DNA of 64,000 bases from Mesostigma viride (lineage: Eukaryota > Streptophyta > Mesostigmatophyceae > Mesostigmatales > Mesostigmataceae), in the NCBI GenBank assembly GCA_009746045.1, contig RPFO01000138.1, positions 342,001 through 406,000 of the forward strand. Direction: 5' to 3'. Below, piece after piece: positions 1-10,502 of this stretch. Below the pieces are notes generated by a model that was not told where the DNA came from, ran no database searches, and saw nothing but the letters and a program-made list of their open reading frames with translations. The position numbers and the translations under genes are program-made. Position 1 is the stretch's first letter; each line of letters begins with the position of its first letter.

Positions 1-700
1 TGAGTCGGTCCCAACCATAAACCCATCCACGCATCCATATCTGTGCGCCCACCCGTCCATCTACCCGTCCCTTCGCCCACCCACCCACATCTAGTCATCT
101 ACACATCCACCAGCCACCAGCCACCAATGGCCCACCCACCAACCCACACACACACATACATCCCTAACCAACCAACCACCAACACACCACCCTCAAAAAC
201 GTGCAGTTGTTTCACTCATGCATCCAACAACCCACCCACTTCAAAGTCCCCAAAGCCTATCATCACCCAGCCACCTGGGCATCTGCCAATAACCGACCGC
301 CCTTGCACTCATCCACCCACCATGACCAGCCAGCCAGCCACCCACCCTCTCCAACTGCCTGTGCTCCCACCTACGCAGCCAGCCATTTACCAAAGCATCC
401 ACCTATCAGCCACCCACCTGCCATTGAACCCACCCACGCCTAGGCATCCCTTGAAGCATCTATAGCCCAAGCCTCCCACCCAAGGCTCTCTGGGCAATCA
501 AACAACCAAACAACCAATCACCCAGCTATACAACCACCTAACCACCTAACCACTCAACAACACAATCACCGAACCACCTAACTACCCAACACCCAAACCA
601 GCCAGGCATGTGCCCGCCTCGCATGCCCTCACCATTGCAACACCCCATACACGCCCCGCTCACCTAGCCAGCCACACACCCAGCCAGTCTCCTGCTCAAC
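1..700. repeat. Low-complexity CCA/CCAC-rich tract
   Basis: C-rich, almost G-free plus strand made of degenerate CCA, CCCA and ACCAACC words. Open frames across it encode only Pro/His/Thr-rich composition-driven peptides. No gene is supported. It resembles the CCCA and AACC arrays seen inside introns later in the window. Confidence 0.7.
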
Positions 701-1880
701 TCACGCATGAAGGCAATATCAGCCATGCATGGCCTCACCTTGCATCACTTGCATTGCCTGGTTAATTTGCATGAGACAGTTTCCATCTCATTGTCAGCAA
801 CTGAAAAGGCTCTTTCTTCACAGTAATGAATAAGCTACAACGTTGGAAACGTTCTCCCATCCCTCTTTAAAACAGTCTTTAAATCAGAAAGACAAGGGCA
901 AATCTCTGGACAAGGTGGCAATAACCACTGCACCATGCTCTTGAGAAAGTCTTAACAACCCAGCTTTCTACCCTTTTAGAAGCTGCCTTGCGTTAGCAAC
1001 GATTCTGGGCCCTCTGGCTCGCTCACCTGGCTTAATCTGCGCTTCTTTATGGCTGCCGGGATATGCGAAGCTTGGGCCGAGGGTGTCGTGGCGAGGTCGT
1101 CTGCCCGACTCATCACTTCTCGAAACCGCACTGCCGACTAATAAAAACGATGCCCCCCTTTGCCTTTTGTATCTGGCGTCAAAAGAACAATGAACTCGCT
1201 TGGAAACACTGTCGCAAAGAGCTTCCTACAGGCATTATAAGCAATTTTCGCAGCTTTTACCGCACTTACTGCACATCCGGAAGACCATTAGCGGCCTTCG
1301 CGCGGAATCTTGGGCACGCCATATCTTCTGCTGGCTCATTGCCGCAGGCTGGCAGTATAGGAAGGTCGGGCATAGCCTAAAGAGCTGATTATCTGACGAC
1401 AAAGATATGCATTGCATGAAGCAAGAAACAGACGGATTTCGCACCCCCATATTTATTCACGTCAATGCCGGACAATTAAAAGCGAAACTCAAAAAACGAA
1501 AACACTAACGTTTTCGGGAATATTATAACGAACAAGCTGAGCTGCCAGCTATGTCGCGGTTTACGATCCAGTTAACGATAACGGCTCCGTAACCACCCCA
1601 GTGCCTAATATTGGGGCAGCTATGGCGCCGTAACCACTACCTGACCCGTCCCGTATACCCCAACGTAACCTGAACCGAAGCCGTTCACGCCCCCGTAAAC
1701 ATAACCGGCCCAGTTACTGGGCCGTACCGAATCTCGGGGCCAATATTCCGAATGGTACCGTAACCGGTCCGGTAACCCAAACCGCCAACGAATACGGACC
1801 CGTAACCTGGCCCGTCGAAGTTACCGGGCAGGTTACGGGGGCGTCGAAGTTACCGGACAGGTTACGGGGGCTTCAAATTA
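701..1880. other. Intergenic, no gene seen; GTAACC/GGTTACG-rich part at 1540-1880
   Basis: No coding region is recognisable. From about 1540 to 1880 the DNA is a degenerate mosaic of CGTAACC and its complement GGTTACG; one unit (around GTCGAAGTTACCGG) is clearly duplicated near 1813 and 1843. It may be a decayed inverted-repeat element, but I could not define ends or a target duplication. Confidence 0.4.
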
Positions 1881-2672
1881 ACTCCTAGTGCGAGCTTCCC
1901 CTCCTCTCCTCCACCACCACCGCCACCTCCAAGCTCCTCGCCTCCACCTCCACCACAACCGACGCCCTCACCGCCCAGCTCCTCGCCATCGACAAATTAA
2001 CGCCTGCAGGACAATGCCATAGCCATCGAATGCTTGCAGAACACCGCCGGCATCACTGCCCAGGCGGTGAAGGACATCGCCGCTCGGCCAGCCCCTGCTG
2101 GCCCTGCCGGCGATGCTCCTCCCATCCCGACCTGGGCGGACATGCTTAAGCAGCACGCCACCTCCACCACCTCCGCCGTCGCCGCCCAGCTTAAGCAGCA
2201 GACGCTGGACCTCCGCGCCGGAGGCCGAGCTCACCAAGCGCAGCCTTAACGTCATAGTCAAGCACTTCGACCAGCTGCAGGACGAGACCTCCGAGACCCT
2301 TGCCCTGGCGTTTGAGAACAAAATCCTTGTCCCCATGGCTATCACTGGTAAGGGCAAGCCGCGGGGGGTGACCGGCCGCCTTCGGGGGGTAAGGCCGGCC
2401 CCTCCCCCTTGCTCCTCACCTTTGACACCATGGCGGATAAGATGGAGTTCCTCAAGTGTCGCAAGCGGCTTGGGGGGACCGCCTACACGCTGGACGACGA
2501 CTTGACCTTGACGCGGCAACAACGGCGACGGGAGCTATGGCCGACCTACCTCCAGCTTCGGCAGACGGCGGGGCAGAAGCCGGTCTACTGGAAGGGGGCG
2601 GACATCTACGTCGCCCACAAGCCCTGGCAGGCGACCCCTGCCGCCCCAGCCACCCCAGCCACCCCAGCCTAG
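1880..2672 (+). pseudogene. Degenerate LINE ORF1-like copy (copy A)
   Basis: Matches the better-preserved copy at 3500-4884 over most of its length: a TWADML motif near 2130, a KRSLNVIVK-like segment near 2240, TLDDDLTL near 2490, and RRRELWPTYLQLR followed by VYWKG near 2530-2600. The reading frame changes several times (for example near 2000, 2220 and 2400), so no intact protein is made. The conserved C-terminal half resembles the nucleic-acid-binding ORF1 proteins of LINEs. That assignment comes from motif pattern only. Confidence 0.6.
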
Positions 2673-2935
2673 GGAATATATAGCAGTAGTGTAGATTAGA
2701 AAGCTTAGTGACGTGGCCATGTATGCCTACGTGATGGGCCCACACCCGCCCTTGCAATAGCCTTAGCAATTTCGCGTCATGCTTTGCCCATGCAGGGAGT
2801 TACTCTCTGCTGAGAGGCCATGTATACCCCAGCTATAGCCTAGCCACATGTACCTTCCGCCCCATATGTCATGCAGGCCTTCTAGGCCCTCTCCTCAAGC
2901 CGCCTTGTGTGCCTGTGCTTGTTAAGGGGACGTGG

Positions 2936-3214
2936 CGCGCCGAATATTTTCCGCGCGAAAAAATTCGCGGCACCGGCCGTACCGTGAAAAGTGGGTGCTC
3001 CGTGCGCGCACCACTTGCGGAAGTGGCCATTAATTAATTAATTAATTAGACTCGTGCTCCCGTTGGGGAGTCACGGAGCATTAACCCCGATGAATGGATG
3101 GATGTGGCCATGGCGACTGCGTTTAGGCGAAACTAGCAATCCAGGGCTAGAGAAATGCAAAAAAGTGATATTAGCATATGTAAGATTTTTTGGTTTTTGG
3201 GGTGCCACCTCCCC
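2936..3214. mobile_element. TTAA-flanked MITE-like DNA transposon (family 1, short copy)
   Basis: Flanked by TTAA at 2932-2935 and 3215-3218. Its ends are inverted: GGGGACGTGGC on the left and, read in reverse complement, GGGGAGGTGGC on the right. The left interior (2950-3030) is similar to the left interior of the element at 23770-25663, so both belong to one family. TTAA target duplication is the hallmark of the piggyBac superfamily, but no transposase is visible, so the class is inferred. A 73-bp LINE tail is nested inside. Confidence 0.65.
3031..3103 (-). mobile_element. 73-bp 5'-truncated LINE tail with 8-bp target duplication
   Basis: A TTAA-repeat tail followed by the family's hairpin core, in minus orientation. 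It is bounded by GTGGCCAT at 3023-3030 and again at 3104-3111. The related element at 23770 has an uninterrupted version of this site (GGCCATGGCGAC near 23871), which supports a real insertion. Only the last ~70 bases of the LINE are present. Confidence 0.75.
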
Positions 3215-3499
3215 TTAATAGGAGGCATGAACCATCATGGAGGTGCAGGTGCACCTAGTGCACCCAGAGCAGGTGATAGTCGTACATCCTACACCTGCAG
3301 GTTGTCGCCCTGATTGTATTACAAAGGCCATAGATGCCCCTTTCTCAGGGCTATGTGTTACAGGAGGTAGCCATGGCTGACGGCGGAGCTCATAACTTTC
3401 ACGTTTGAGCACCGAATTTAGCCGTGAATATCACAATCGACGCGTCTTTCTACGACGCACATGCTGATATAATTTTCCGACGCTATTACGCAATATACG

Positions 3500-4884
3500 A
3501 TGAGCAAACGCCCATCGACGCAACGCAGCCTGACGGCTGCGCTCGGCAATGAAAATACGTCTGCAGCTCCGGCTGCAGCTTCGCCATCAGGGCCGGAAGG
3601 CGGTGGTGACCCTAGTCGCGCACTGGTTGTCGCCCAGCACCCTCCCGGGCTTCCTGCCTCGCCCTCAGCCTCGCCCGAGCCAAAACGCAGCCGCCCAACC
3701 GAACCAAGCTGGTCTGAGCGCGACTTTGACGTTGACGGGTTATTTTCCACCTTCGACGGTGCCAGACCCGGCTTTTTCGACATGCCACCCATCAAGATAC
3801 TGGAGCTCGTGTTTTATGGGTCATACGCCTCCATTCTCGACCTGTGCCAGCGCCTTCACAGCCATTACCGCCTCCGCCCTGGACCTGACGGCCGGTTTAC
3901 TCACCGACCTGAGAACCTGGCCCGCTGGTCTCGCCCCCGTCTTCAGCTCGCCGCCCTCTTTTCCATCCTTGACCGCTCTGTCACGGACCTCTGGACCCCC
4001 TCCCCCTTGACCGAATCCACCTTCCTCCTCCACCTCCAAGAAACCATCTCACAGCACGTGACGCCCCTAGCTGCAGATGTGGCAGCTGTGGGTCGCACGC
4101 TGGCTGCTGAGCTCCCCACCATCCCCACCGCCACCGCCACCCTCCTCGCCTCCACCCCCCCCCCTCCGCCTCCACCGACTCCATCACCGCCCAGCTCCGC
4201 GACATTGACCAACGTCTTAAGGATAATGCCATCGCTATCGAGGTCCTGCAGAACACCGCGGGCCTCACCGCCCAGGCGGTGAAGGACATTGCCGCCAAGC
4301 CAACCTCTGCTGGCCTGGCCGGCGATGCTCCTCCCATCACGACCTGGGCGGACATGCTTAAGCAGCACACCACCTCCACCACCTCCGCCGTCGCAGCCCA
4401 GCTCCAGCGGCAGACGCTTGACCTCCGCGAGGAGGCCGAGCTTGCCAAGCGCAGCCTTAACGTCATTGTCAAGAACCTCGACATGGAGGAAGGTGAGAAT
4501 TCCGAGAAGCTTGCACGTGCGTTTGAGAGAGAAATTCTTAGTCGCATGGGCCTTACTGGTGAGATCGACCTGGTCGCCCACCGCCTTCCCCGCGCGCGGG
4601 GTAAGGCAGGGCCGCCCCCGCTCCTTCTCACCTTTAAGACCCCGGCGGACAAGATTTCTTTTCTCCGACGCCGCAAGCGGCTCGAGAAGACTCTCTTCAC
4701 CCTTGACGACGACTTGACCCTGGCGCAGCAACAACGGCGACGGGAGCTATGGCCCACCTACCTCCAGCTCCGGAAGACCAAGGCGGGGCAGCCGGTGTAC
4801 TGGAAGGGGGCGGCCATCTACGTCGGCCACAAGCCCTGGCAGGCGACCCCCGCGGCCCCAACGACTCCAGACGCCCCAGCTTAG
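3500..4884 (+). pseudogene. LINE ORF1-like protein, copy B, one frameshift
   Basis: The best-preserved ORF1-like frame in the window. An ATG at 3500 opens a frame to 4282; a second frame carries on to the stop at 4882-4884. The switch lies at or near a run of C around 4156, so a one-step indel in that run would explain the break. The N-terminal half is Pro/Ser/Ala-rich with a helical segment. The C-terminal half has KRSLNVIVKNLD, RLPRARGKAG, a LLLTFKTPADK strand, TLDDDLTLAQQQ and an RELWPTYLQLR helix, then VYWKGAAIYVG. This order resembles LINE ORF1/transposase_22-like RNA-binding proteins. A normal cellular gene is unlikely because there are several copies. Whether any copy is translated is unknown. 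Confidence 0.6.
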
Positions 4885-5637
4885 GGGAATACAGCAGTAG
4901 TAGTGTAGAATAGATAGACCGTGGCCATGTACATGTACGCCTCCTAGAGGCACTATCCTAGCTAAGCCACACGCTTTATTTAATCATGTACATGTGTGCC
5001 TATGATGTGCCACACTCCAGATGATGCCTAGCTTTATTTAGCTATGTTGTGCCCATGCAGGGAGTAACTCTCTGCTGAGACGCCATGCCCTAGCCTTTTT
5101 GTATAGCTCTGCTGATCTTCCCCCCCATGACAGGCTCCCCCTTCGCTGGGCATAGCTTGAAGATCATGGGGATGCAAGTGCCCTGGTGCACCTAGAGCAA
5201 GGGTCCTTTACATCCCCACCCTTGCAGGAAGTAGCTTAGGATGTATGATAGGCCATATGCCCCCTCTCAAGGGCTATGTGCTACATATACTCCCAACGGA
5301 GTTATGTTACAATTCAATTCAATTCAATGTGTTACATATGCTCCCCACGGAGCTATGATTTTAATTAAGCACCTGCACCTCCATTCATGATGGTTCATGC
5401 CTCCTAAACAACGGAGCTATGATTAATTAATTAATCACCTGATGATCATGCCACAGTGGATGCCGGATCGTTTTGACGTGTCCGATTGCACCTGCGGCAT
5501 CCCAGTGGCATGAGGGAAGGGGGGGTCTCAGCCCCCACCCTGCTGTGCACACAAAGGGATTAAAAGCACCTCGGTGCTCTGTGACTCCCCACTGGGAGCA
5601 CGTGTTTAATTAATTAATTATTTAATTAATGTGATAT
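4885..5637 (+). mobile_element. 3' region and hairpin/TTAA tail of ORF1-type element copy B
   Basis: About 750 bp of noncoding sequence follows the ORF1-like stop with no reverse transcriptase. It ends with GCACCTCGGTGC, the core GTGACTCCCCACTGGGAGCAC and a TTAATTAATTAATTA tail (about 5565-5637). The last ~170 bp match, in reverse orientation, the 3' end of the copy at 63201-64000. This ORF1-then-tail layout recurs in that copy, which suggests a non-autonomous ORF1-only element. Confidence 0.6.
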
Positions 5638-6168
5638 TCATGGCTTTAATATGGCTCCAGCCACCGGGGCTAAGAGTTGGAATCTCCGGGTCGGGCCGGT
5701 CGGCACAGCCGGATGCTCCTGCACTTTTACATCAAATTCTACCAGAATGTCTACACAGACAGGCTAGTTTTCGTCATCATGGATGGCGGGCCACATCGTT
5801 CGGAGGTGCACCCAGGCACAATGCCGTCTGTGGCTGGGCATTGTATGAGTTGCAACGTGTTCAGTCCACCACATCGGCCACGACAGTCCTGAGCACCAAT
5901 ACGCCCATTACATAGTGAATCCCTCTAATCGGCCCTAGGCAGTAAATAACCTGACATGTCCTTCGACAATCTAATACCCATATCGTATGGAATAAATAAC
6001 TTGTATGCTCGCACATTCTCAAAAAAAAAAAAAGCCCACAGAAAGCCACGAGGCCTAAAGAGCAACAGAGCGCCAGGTCGTTTGCACACAAAAAGGCAAA
6101 ACCTGAACCTCCTCAAGGAAAGCCTTCATTACCCTGCTCCTTTATCGGCGGAGCCAGAATTGCTCCCC
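5638..6168. other. Intergenic, 3' flank of the GT29 gene
   Basis: No coding sequence is supported. A TTACA at 5908-5912 (TGTAA on the minus strand) is a possible green-algal poly(A) signal about 257 nt after the GT29 stop. The rest shows no recognisable structure apart from an A run near 6020. Confidence 0.35.
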
Positions 6169-9100
6169 TCATGTTTGCCACTTCCCCATCGCGATTGTCT
6201 TCCCCGCGTCCATCTCGGCAAAGTCCACCTGCAGCTGCTTGGAGAAGACCTTGGCCGCCTTGGGCTTCATGCCACACTGCTTGTTATGCTTGCGGTCATG
6301 GGGGATATACCCGCAGTACTGCAGGTAGCCGGCCTCGTGCAGCGCACGAAGCAGGTCACGCTCGGCGTCGAACGAGTGCGTTCGGTTCATGCTGTTCTTC
6401 TTCTTGCTCTCCTTGGGCGTGAACAGGTGGAAGTAATGGTACTCCTGCGCCGCGCCGTTCTCTGCGTCAAGCCCAAACCCGTACACCGTCAGGTTCTGGC
6501 ATGCCTGCAGCATGAAGTAGATCGCTGAGTAACCCGAGGAAGGCTGCGCACACACAGGACACGCAAGCACGGCCTCACAGGGGGGGCACCAAGACGAACG
6601 AAGGGGAACGTGAGGGGACTGTGAGAGGAATGGGAGAATGGGATAATCCTGTACGCCCGCAGGCTCAGCCATCCAGCATGCTGCGGCTAGGCGAGGCGAG
6701 GTGATGAGCCAGGCACCTCTACACGGCAGCGCATTCACAGGCATGCCGGGGGCAGGTGTACTGGGTATTGTAGACACCAGGGTTGGGCGTAAAGGGGGTC
6801 AGGCGGCTGACGTAAACATAAACATGGTAAATGGCAAAAAGGATTACGTTAAATGTAAAATCGACGTAAATGCTTATGTGCGTAACGTAAACATGCGTTG
6901 TAACGCAAATACGTAAAACCGCACAAAACGTTATGATTTTCCAACTATTTCCCACCGTTTCCATGGCAAAAACTAGACAGCGCCGTCCGTGCACCACATG
7001 GCGCCACGCTGACGCGGCGCGACGTGACACCATTAGGCCTACAAGAGCTCACTAGAGCCACTTCACCTTGCAACTATTTGCTGACATTCCCACACTTATC
7101 ATGTTACGCCAACTTTACGTTACGCATTTACGCATACCGTACCGTAGAAATGCAACGTACAGGGGCAACGTACGTTAAGGCATTACGCGCCATGTTTGGC
7201 CACGTAAAGCGCAACGTAAAACTTAAGTCATTACGTCCACATAATTATGTGGTGCACGTAATGTAAATCCTTTCTGCCCAACCATGGTAGACACACACTT
7301 AGGTATGCCGCAGCATTGTGGCTCTGTGCATGTTGATGGGTGGTTAGCGAGATGCCGCCCCATCCATGATGAGCACTTTTGCTCCAAGTGTTGTTGTGCG
7401 GCGACCAAGGGACCAATGCAGGATATTGCTGCTAGCATGCGTGGGATGGTTGGGCAAAACCACTCTTCCAGGATGAGCTTTCTCTAAAGCAGGGGGTCCT
7501 CACCACTCTGCCCATGAGTGTCCTACCATGTGTGGAGGCACGGGCAAACCACATCTCCATGTACACACGCAAGTACACACATATACAGGGACCACGCTTT
7601 GCTGGTGAGCCAGGGGCGCATGGGTGGGCCACAAGGCAGCCGTGGGAAGACATGTGCGGACGGCACCATGAGGGCAAACACACGGACACTGGCAGGGAGA
7701 CGCATGCTCCCAACGAGGGGCGCAGCGAGATGCCGCGTTGCTACCGGTCACGCACCGTGCTGCCGCCAAAGTATATCCCGCGGCTGACGGCATCCAGCCG
7801 CAGGCGGTACGCCACCATCAGGCGGCGTGCGGCGCTGATCACGCGCGAGGACAGGTAGAGCACGCGCACGTCGCTGCGCGCCATCTTGAGGTACTGGGCA
7901 AGGTTGTCGTACGCCCGCGCCTTGGCCCGCGTCACCACCAACGTCACGTCGGGCTCTAAGGGGAGGCCTGGGACGGGTGACACAGCCAGCGGGAGCAGGG
8001 GGCCATGGGCGTGCATGAGCATGAGGGGGGCAACCAGGACAGGGTGCCGAGACGTGTGCTGGTTGTCAACGACCAATGGACACTCATGGAGTCTGTTGCA
8101 GTCAGGCAATTGGACTTGAGAGCAGCAACAACATAGCCCACCCATTACATAGGCCACCCGCCAGCACACACCCCGGTGCTGACTCCCTTCCTCCCGCTCC
8201 GCATTCATTAATAAATTGATTATCTTCTTTCTTTCTTTCTTTATTTATTTATACGTAGACTGCGTCACCCCTCTCTGCATTGTAACCCACTCACCCCGCC
8301 ACCTGTCTGTGCGTCGCCAGTGCCGTCCATCCACTCACCATTCTGTGCCGTCCATCCACCCGCCATTCTGCGCCGTCCATCCACCCACCATTCTGTCTGC
8401 TTGTCCTCAGCACACGCCCATCCATGTGGCACCCCCACGCAGTGCGCATCACCGCCGCTCACCTTCGCCCACAAAGCGCGTGTCCGCGTACTTGTTGGTC
8501 CACCGCGTGTTGATCAGCCGGAACGTGGTCTTGCGCCCCACGTGGCGGTGGAATTTGCCACATGGCGCCTGGTTGATGCGCATCACTGTCTCATGGCTGT
8601 CGATCGCAGCCCCAAACGACGCGTTCAGAAGGCTGCCGCTGTTGCCCACCACCGCACAAGTCGAGAAGTTGTAGCGCGAGAGCACGGACATGTCAGCATC
8701 AGGGAACGAGCGGTTGTTCTTCAGCGTCCACCGGCTGTCCGAGGGCAGCAGATGCGCCAAGTTGCCCTGGTGGATGAACATGTCCGCAAGGTATTCGTGC
8801 CGGCGGGCGGCAGCCAATTCGTCGGCACCACTGCTGCTGCTGGCGGTGGGGGCCGGTGCCGTGCGGCGCGTTGTCCGGTTGGAGAACTTCGGGTTGAAGC
8901 GGATGGGCAGGCCATCTACGGGAGGCAGGGGCACATCATAGTCTACACGAGGTGACAGGTGGCAACACGGGGCGGACACATGGTGGCACAAGTGGGGGAG
9001 AAGGCGCTCAGATGACGCATACACAAGATGGTACGCAAAGGAGGTGTACAAAGCAGCAAGGATGGCTAGGCCCATGGCAAGAATGGTACATCACACTGGC

Positions 9101-9668
9101 ATGGGTGAACAGCTGGCAGCATTCCTTCCAGGCAGTCCACACAGCGCAAGGGCTGGATCAGCTCTTTGGGGGTGAGATCTGTCCAACTAAGAAATGCAAG
9201 GGAAATCCACATGGTTCACGGTAAGGAAAGCCAAGCAAACAAAATCAATCCGTGTCACGTCTTATGGCGCACTCGTGCACTTGTGCTGCACTTCCAGAAC
9301 TTATTAAACAGATCTTTATATAATGTAGCAAACGTACTGATGCGCGACCGGTCTTTTGACTCGACCCATCGACGTCGGGTACGAGGCCGAGCCTCTACGA
9401 CCTCGCCCTCGGTCCCCTCATCCGCATCCTCGTCGTAATCACCCTCATCACCGTCCTCCATAACATCGTCCTGCCCGTTGGCTGGGTCCTCGGGCATTGA
9501 TGCATGTGACATTAGAAACCACGCGCGGACAATCCATACTGTCGAGAAACATAATGCCACGCATGCCAGGACTTCCAGAGACAATTTTACTCGCGGAAGT
9601 ACGGATGTGAGTGGGCGTTTCCGAGCTCCTGGTCTCAAGCGTTTACCGGTTGCCGCAATGGGCTGCAT
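6169..9668 (-). CDS. GT29 sialyltransferase-like glycosyltransferase, 4 exons
   Basis: Exons (minus): 9338-9668, 8463-8942, 7756-7955 and 6169-6543, joined in phases 1, 1 and 0 to give 461 residues. All introns are GT-AG (donors GTACGT, GTGAGC, GTGCGT). The protein is a type II Golgi protein: a short basic N-terminus, one membrane segment at about residues 29-50, an acidic stem (70-95), then the catalytic domain. Sialylmotif L starts at C206 (CAVVGNSGSL, with IDSHE and MRINQAP following). Motif S starts at P338 (PSSGYSAIYFM). Motif III is the HYF at 373-375, and motif VS is H393-x4-E398. All the family's key motifs are present, so an active enzyme is plausible. Land plants and green algae carry such proteins (Arabidopsis SIA1/MGP2 and SIA2 group) although they lack ordinary sialylation. 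The donor may be another keto-sugar such as CMP-Kdo; that is inference. The start is the only ATG ahead of the membrane segment. Confidence 0.9.
6778..7286. mobile_element. hAT-like MITE in GT29 intron 3
   Basis: A 509-bp segment with terminal inverted repeats: left CAGGGTTGGGCGTAAAGG, right (reverse complement) CATGGTTGGGCAGAAAGG, 15 of 18 identical. It is flanked by the 8-bp direct repeat GTAGACAC at 6770-6777 and 7287-7294. An 8-bp duplication and CAGGG-type ends are typical of the hAT superfamily. The interior is rich in ACGTAA words and has no transposase frame, so it is non-autonomous. Confidence 0.75.
8222..8400. repeat. Simple repeats in GT29 intron 2
   Basis: A short TTTC/TTTA microsatellite (8224-8252) is followed by about three copies of a ~25-bp unit containing GCCGTCCATCCAC and CCATTCTG (8320-8395). 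All lie within the intron between 7956 and 8462. Confidence 0.6.
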
Positions 9669-10502
9669 TACCCTGCCCGCTCAAGCTTCATGCTCAAGCT
9701 ATAGTTCGCAGTTTCATAGTCAAGGATGCATAAACTACATCGTTTATACTATTCCGTAATCATTCCGTAATCTGCGTTCCTTCCTACTAACCGGCAACGT
9801 CAAGTAAAACGAGCGAGGTATCGTCATGCCAAGGCAGCTGTGGCCGCATTTCCCGTCTCGGCCTTCCTGCCTTCTCTAATACCGTTTGAATCAAGCGAGG
9901 CTGCCTGTGCCAGCACAAATTTCAGTCAGACATTTGCGAACCCCTTGCACCACAAAGCTTATGTTCTCGAACGCGCTCAACGCGCTCTGGTGTACATCTT
10001 GTTCACGGAAAAACTCGTGCATGTGCGGTGTCCCAATTATTTTGTTCTGTCAGCCATCCCGTGTGACGGAATGAAAAGTGCCTGATGCTGACAGCTGCAG
10101 TGGATCTGGCTTCCAATCTCTTCCCATTCCTGGAATGACATGGCTATGGACGGTCAGACTCATGCAACTCGTTGAGGCTTGGAATAACAGGGCCGCGTGG
10201 CACTGTGGCAGAACTAGCATGGCCGGACGTGACCGCACATGCGTACGTCCGGCGTGGGACAACACTGCTGCGCTGACGTTGTGCCTGTACCATGGCCTAT
10301 CCTACGCCACTGCGTGCGCAGCAAACACGTGTACCTGGTGTGCTGCATTACCCAACCGCACACGAATGCTCAGTGACACGTCCTAGAGCTCACGTCCGTG
10401 ACCGACAACAACAGCCATTACTATTTAGACATTGAAAGGGGACCAGATATTTGGATGATTATCCATAATACACAGTAGCGATACATCCATATCTTATATA
10501 CC
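9669..10502. other. Intergenic between divergent GT29 and APX-R genes
   Basis: The two genes are transcribed away from each other, so this 834-bp stretch should hold both promoters. No TATA box or other motif could be called with confidence, and no open frame here looks coding. Confidence 0.4.

Larger units (their letters stand above)
2673..3480 (+). mobile_element. 3' region of ORF1-type element copy A, interrupted
   Basis: Downstream of the copy A stop, short stretches match the 3' region of copy B (for example the words around CATGCAGGGAGT at about 2790 and 5055). A TTAA-flanked DNA element (2936-3214) splits this copy. The part after 3219 carries further words shared with the copy B 3' region, partly in inverted order, up to about 3420. 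Confidence 0.5.

Noticed and set aside
1063-1450. Small frames of about 60-105 codons on both strands near 1.1-1.4 kb
   Set aside because: No motif, splice pattern or repeat support; length is expected by chance.
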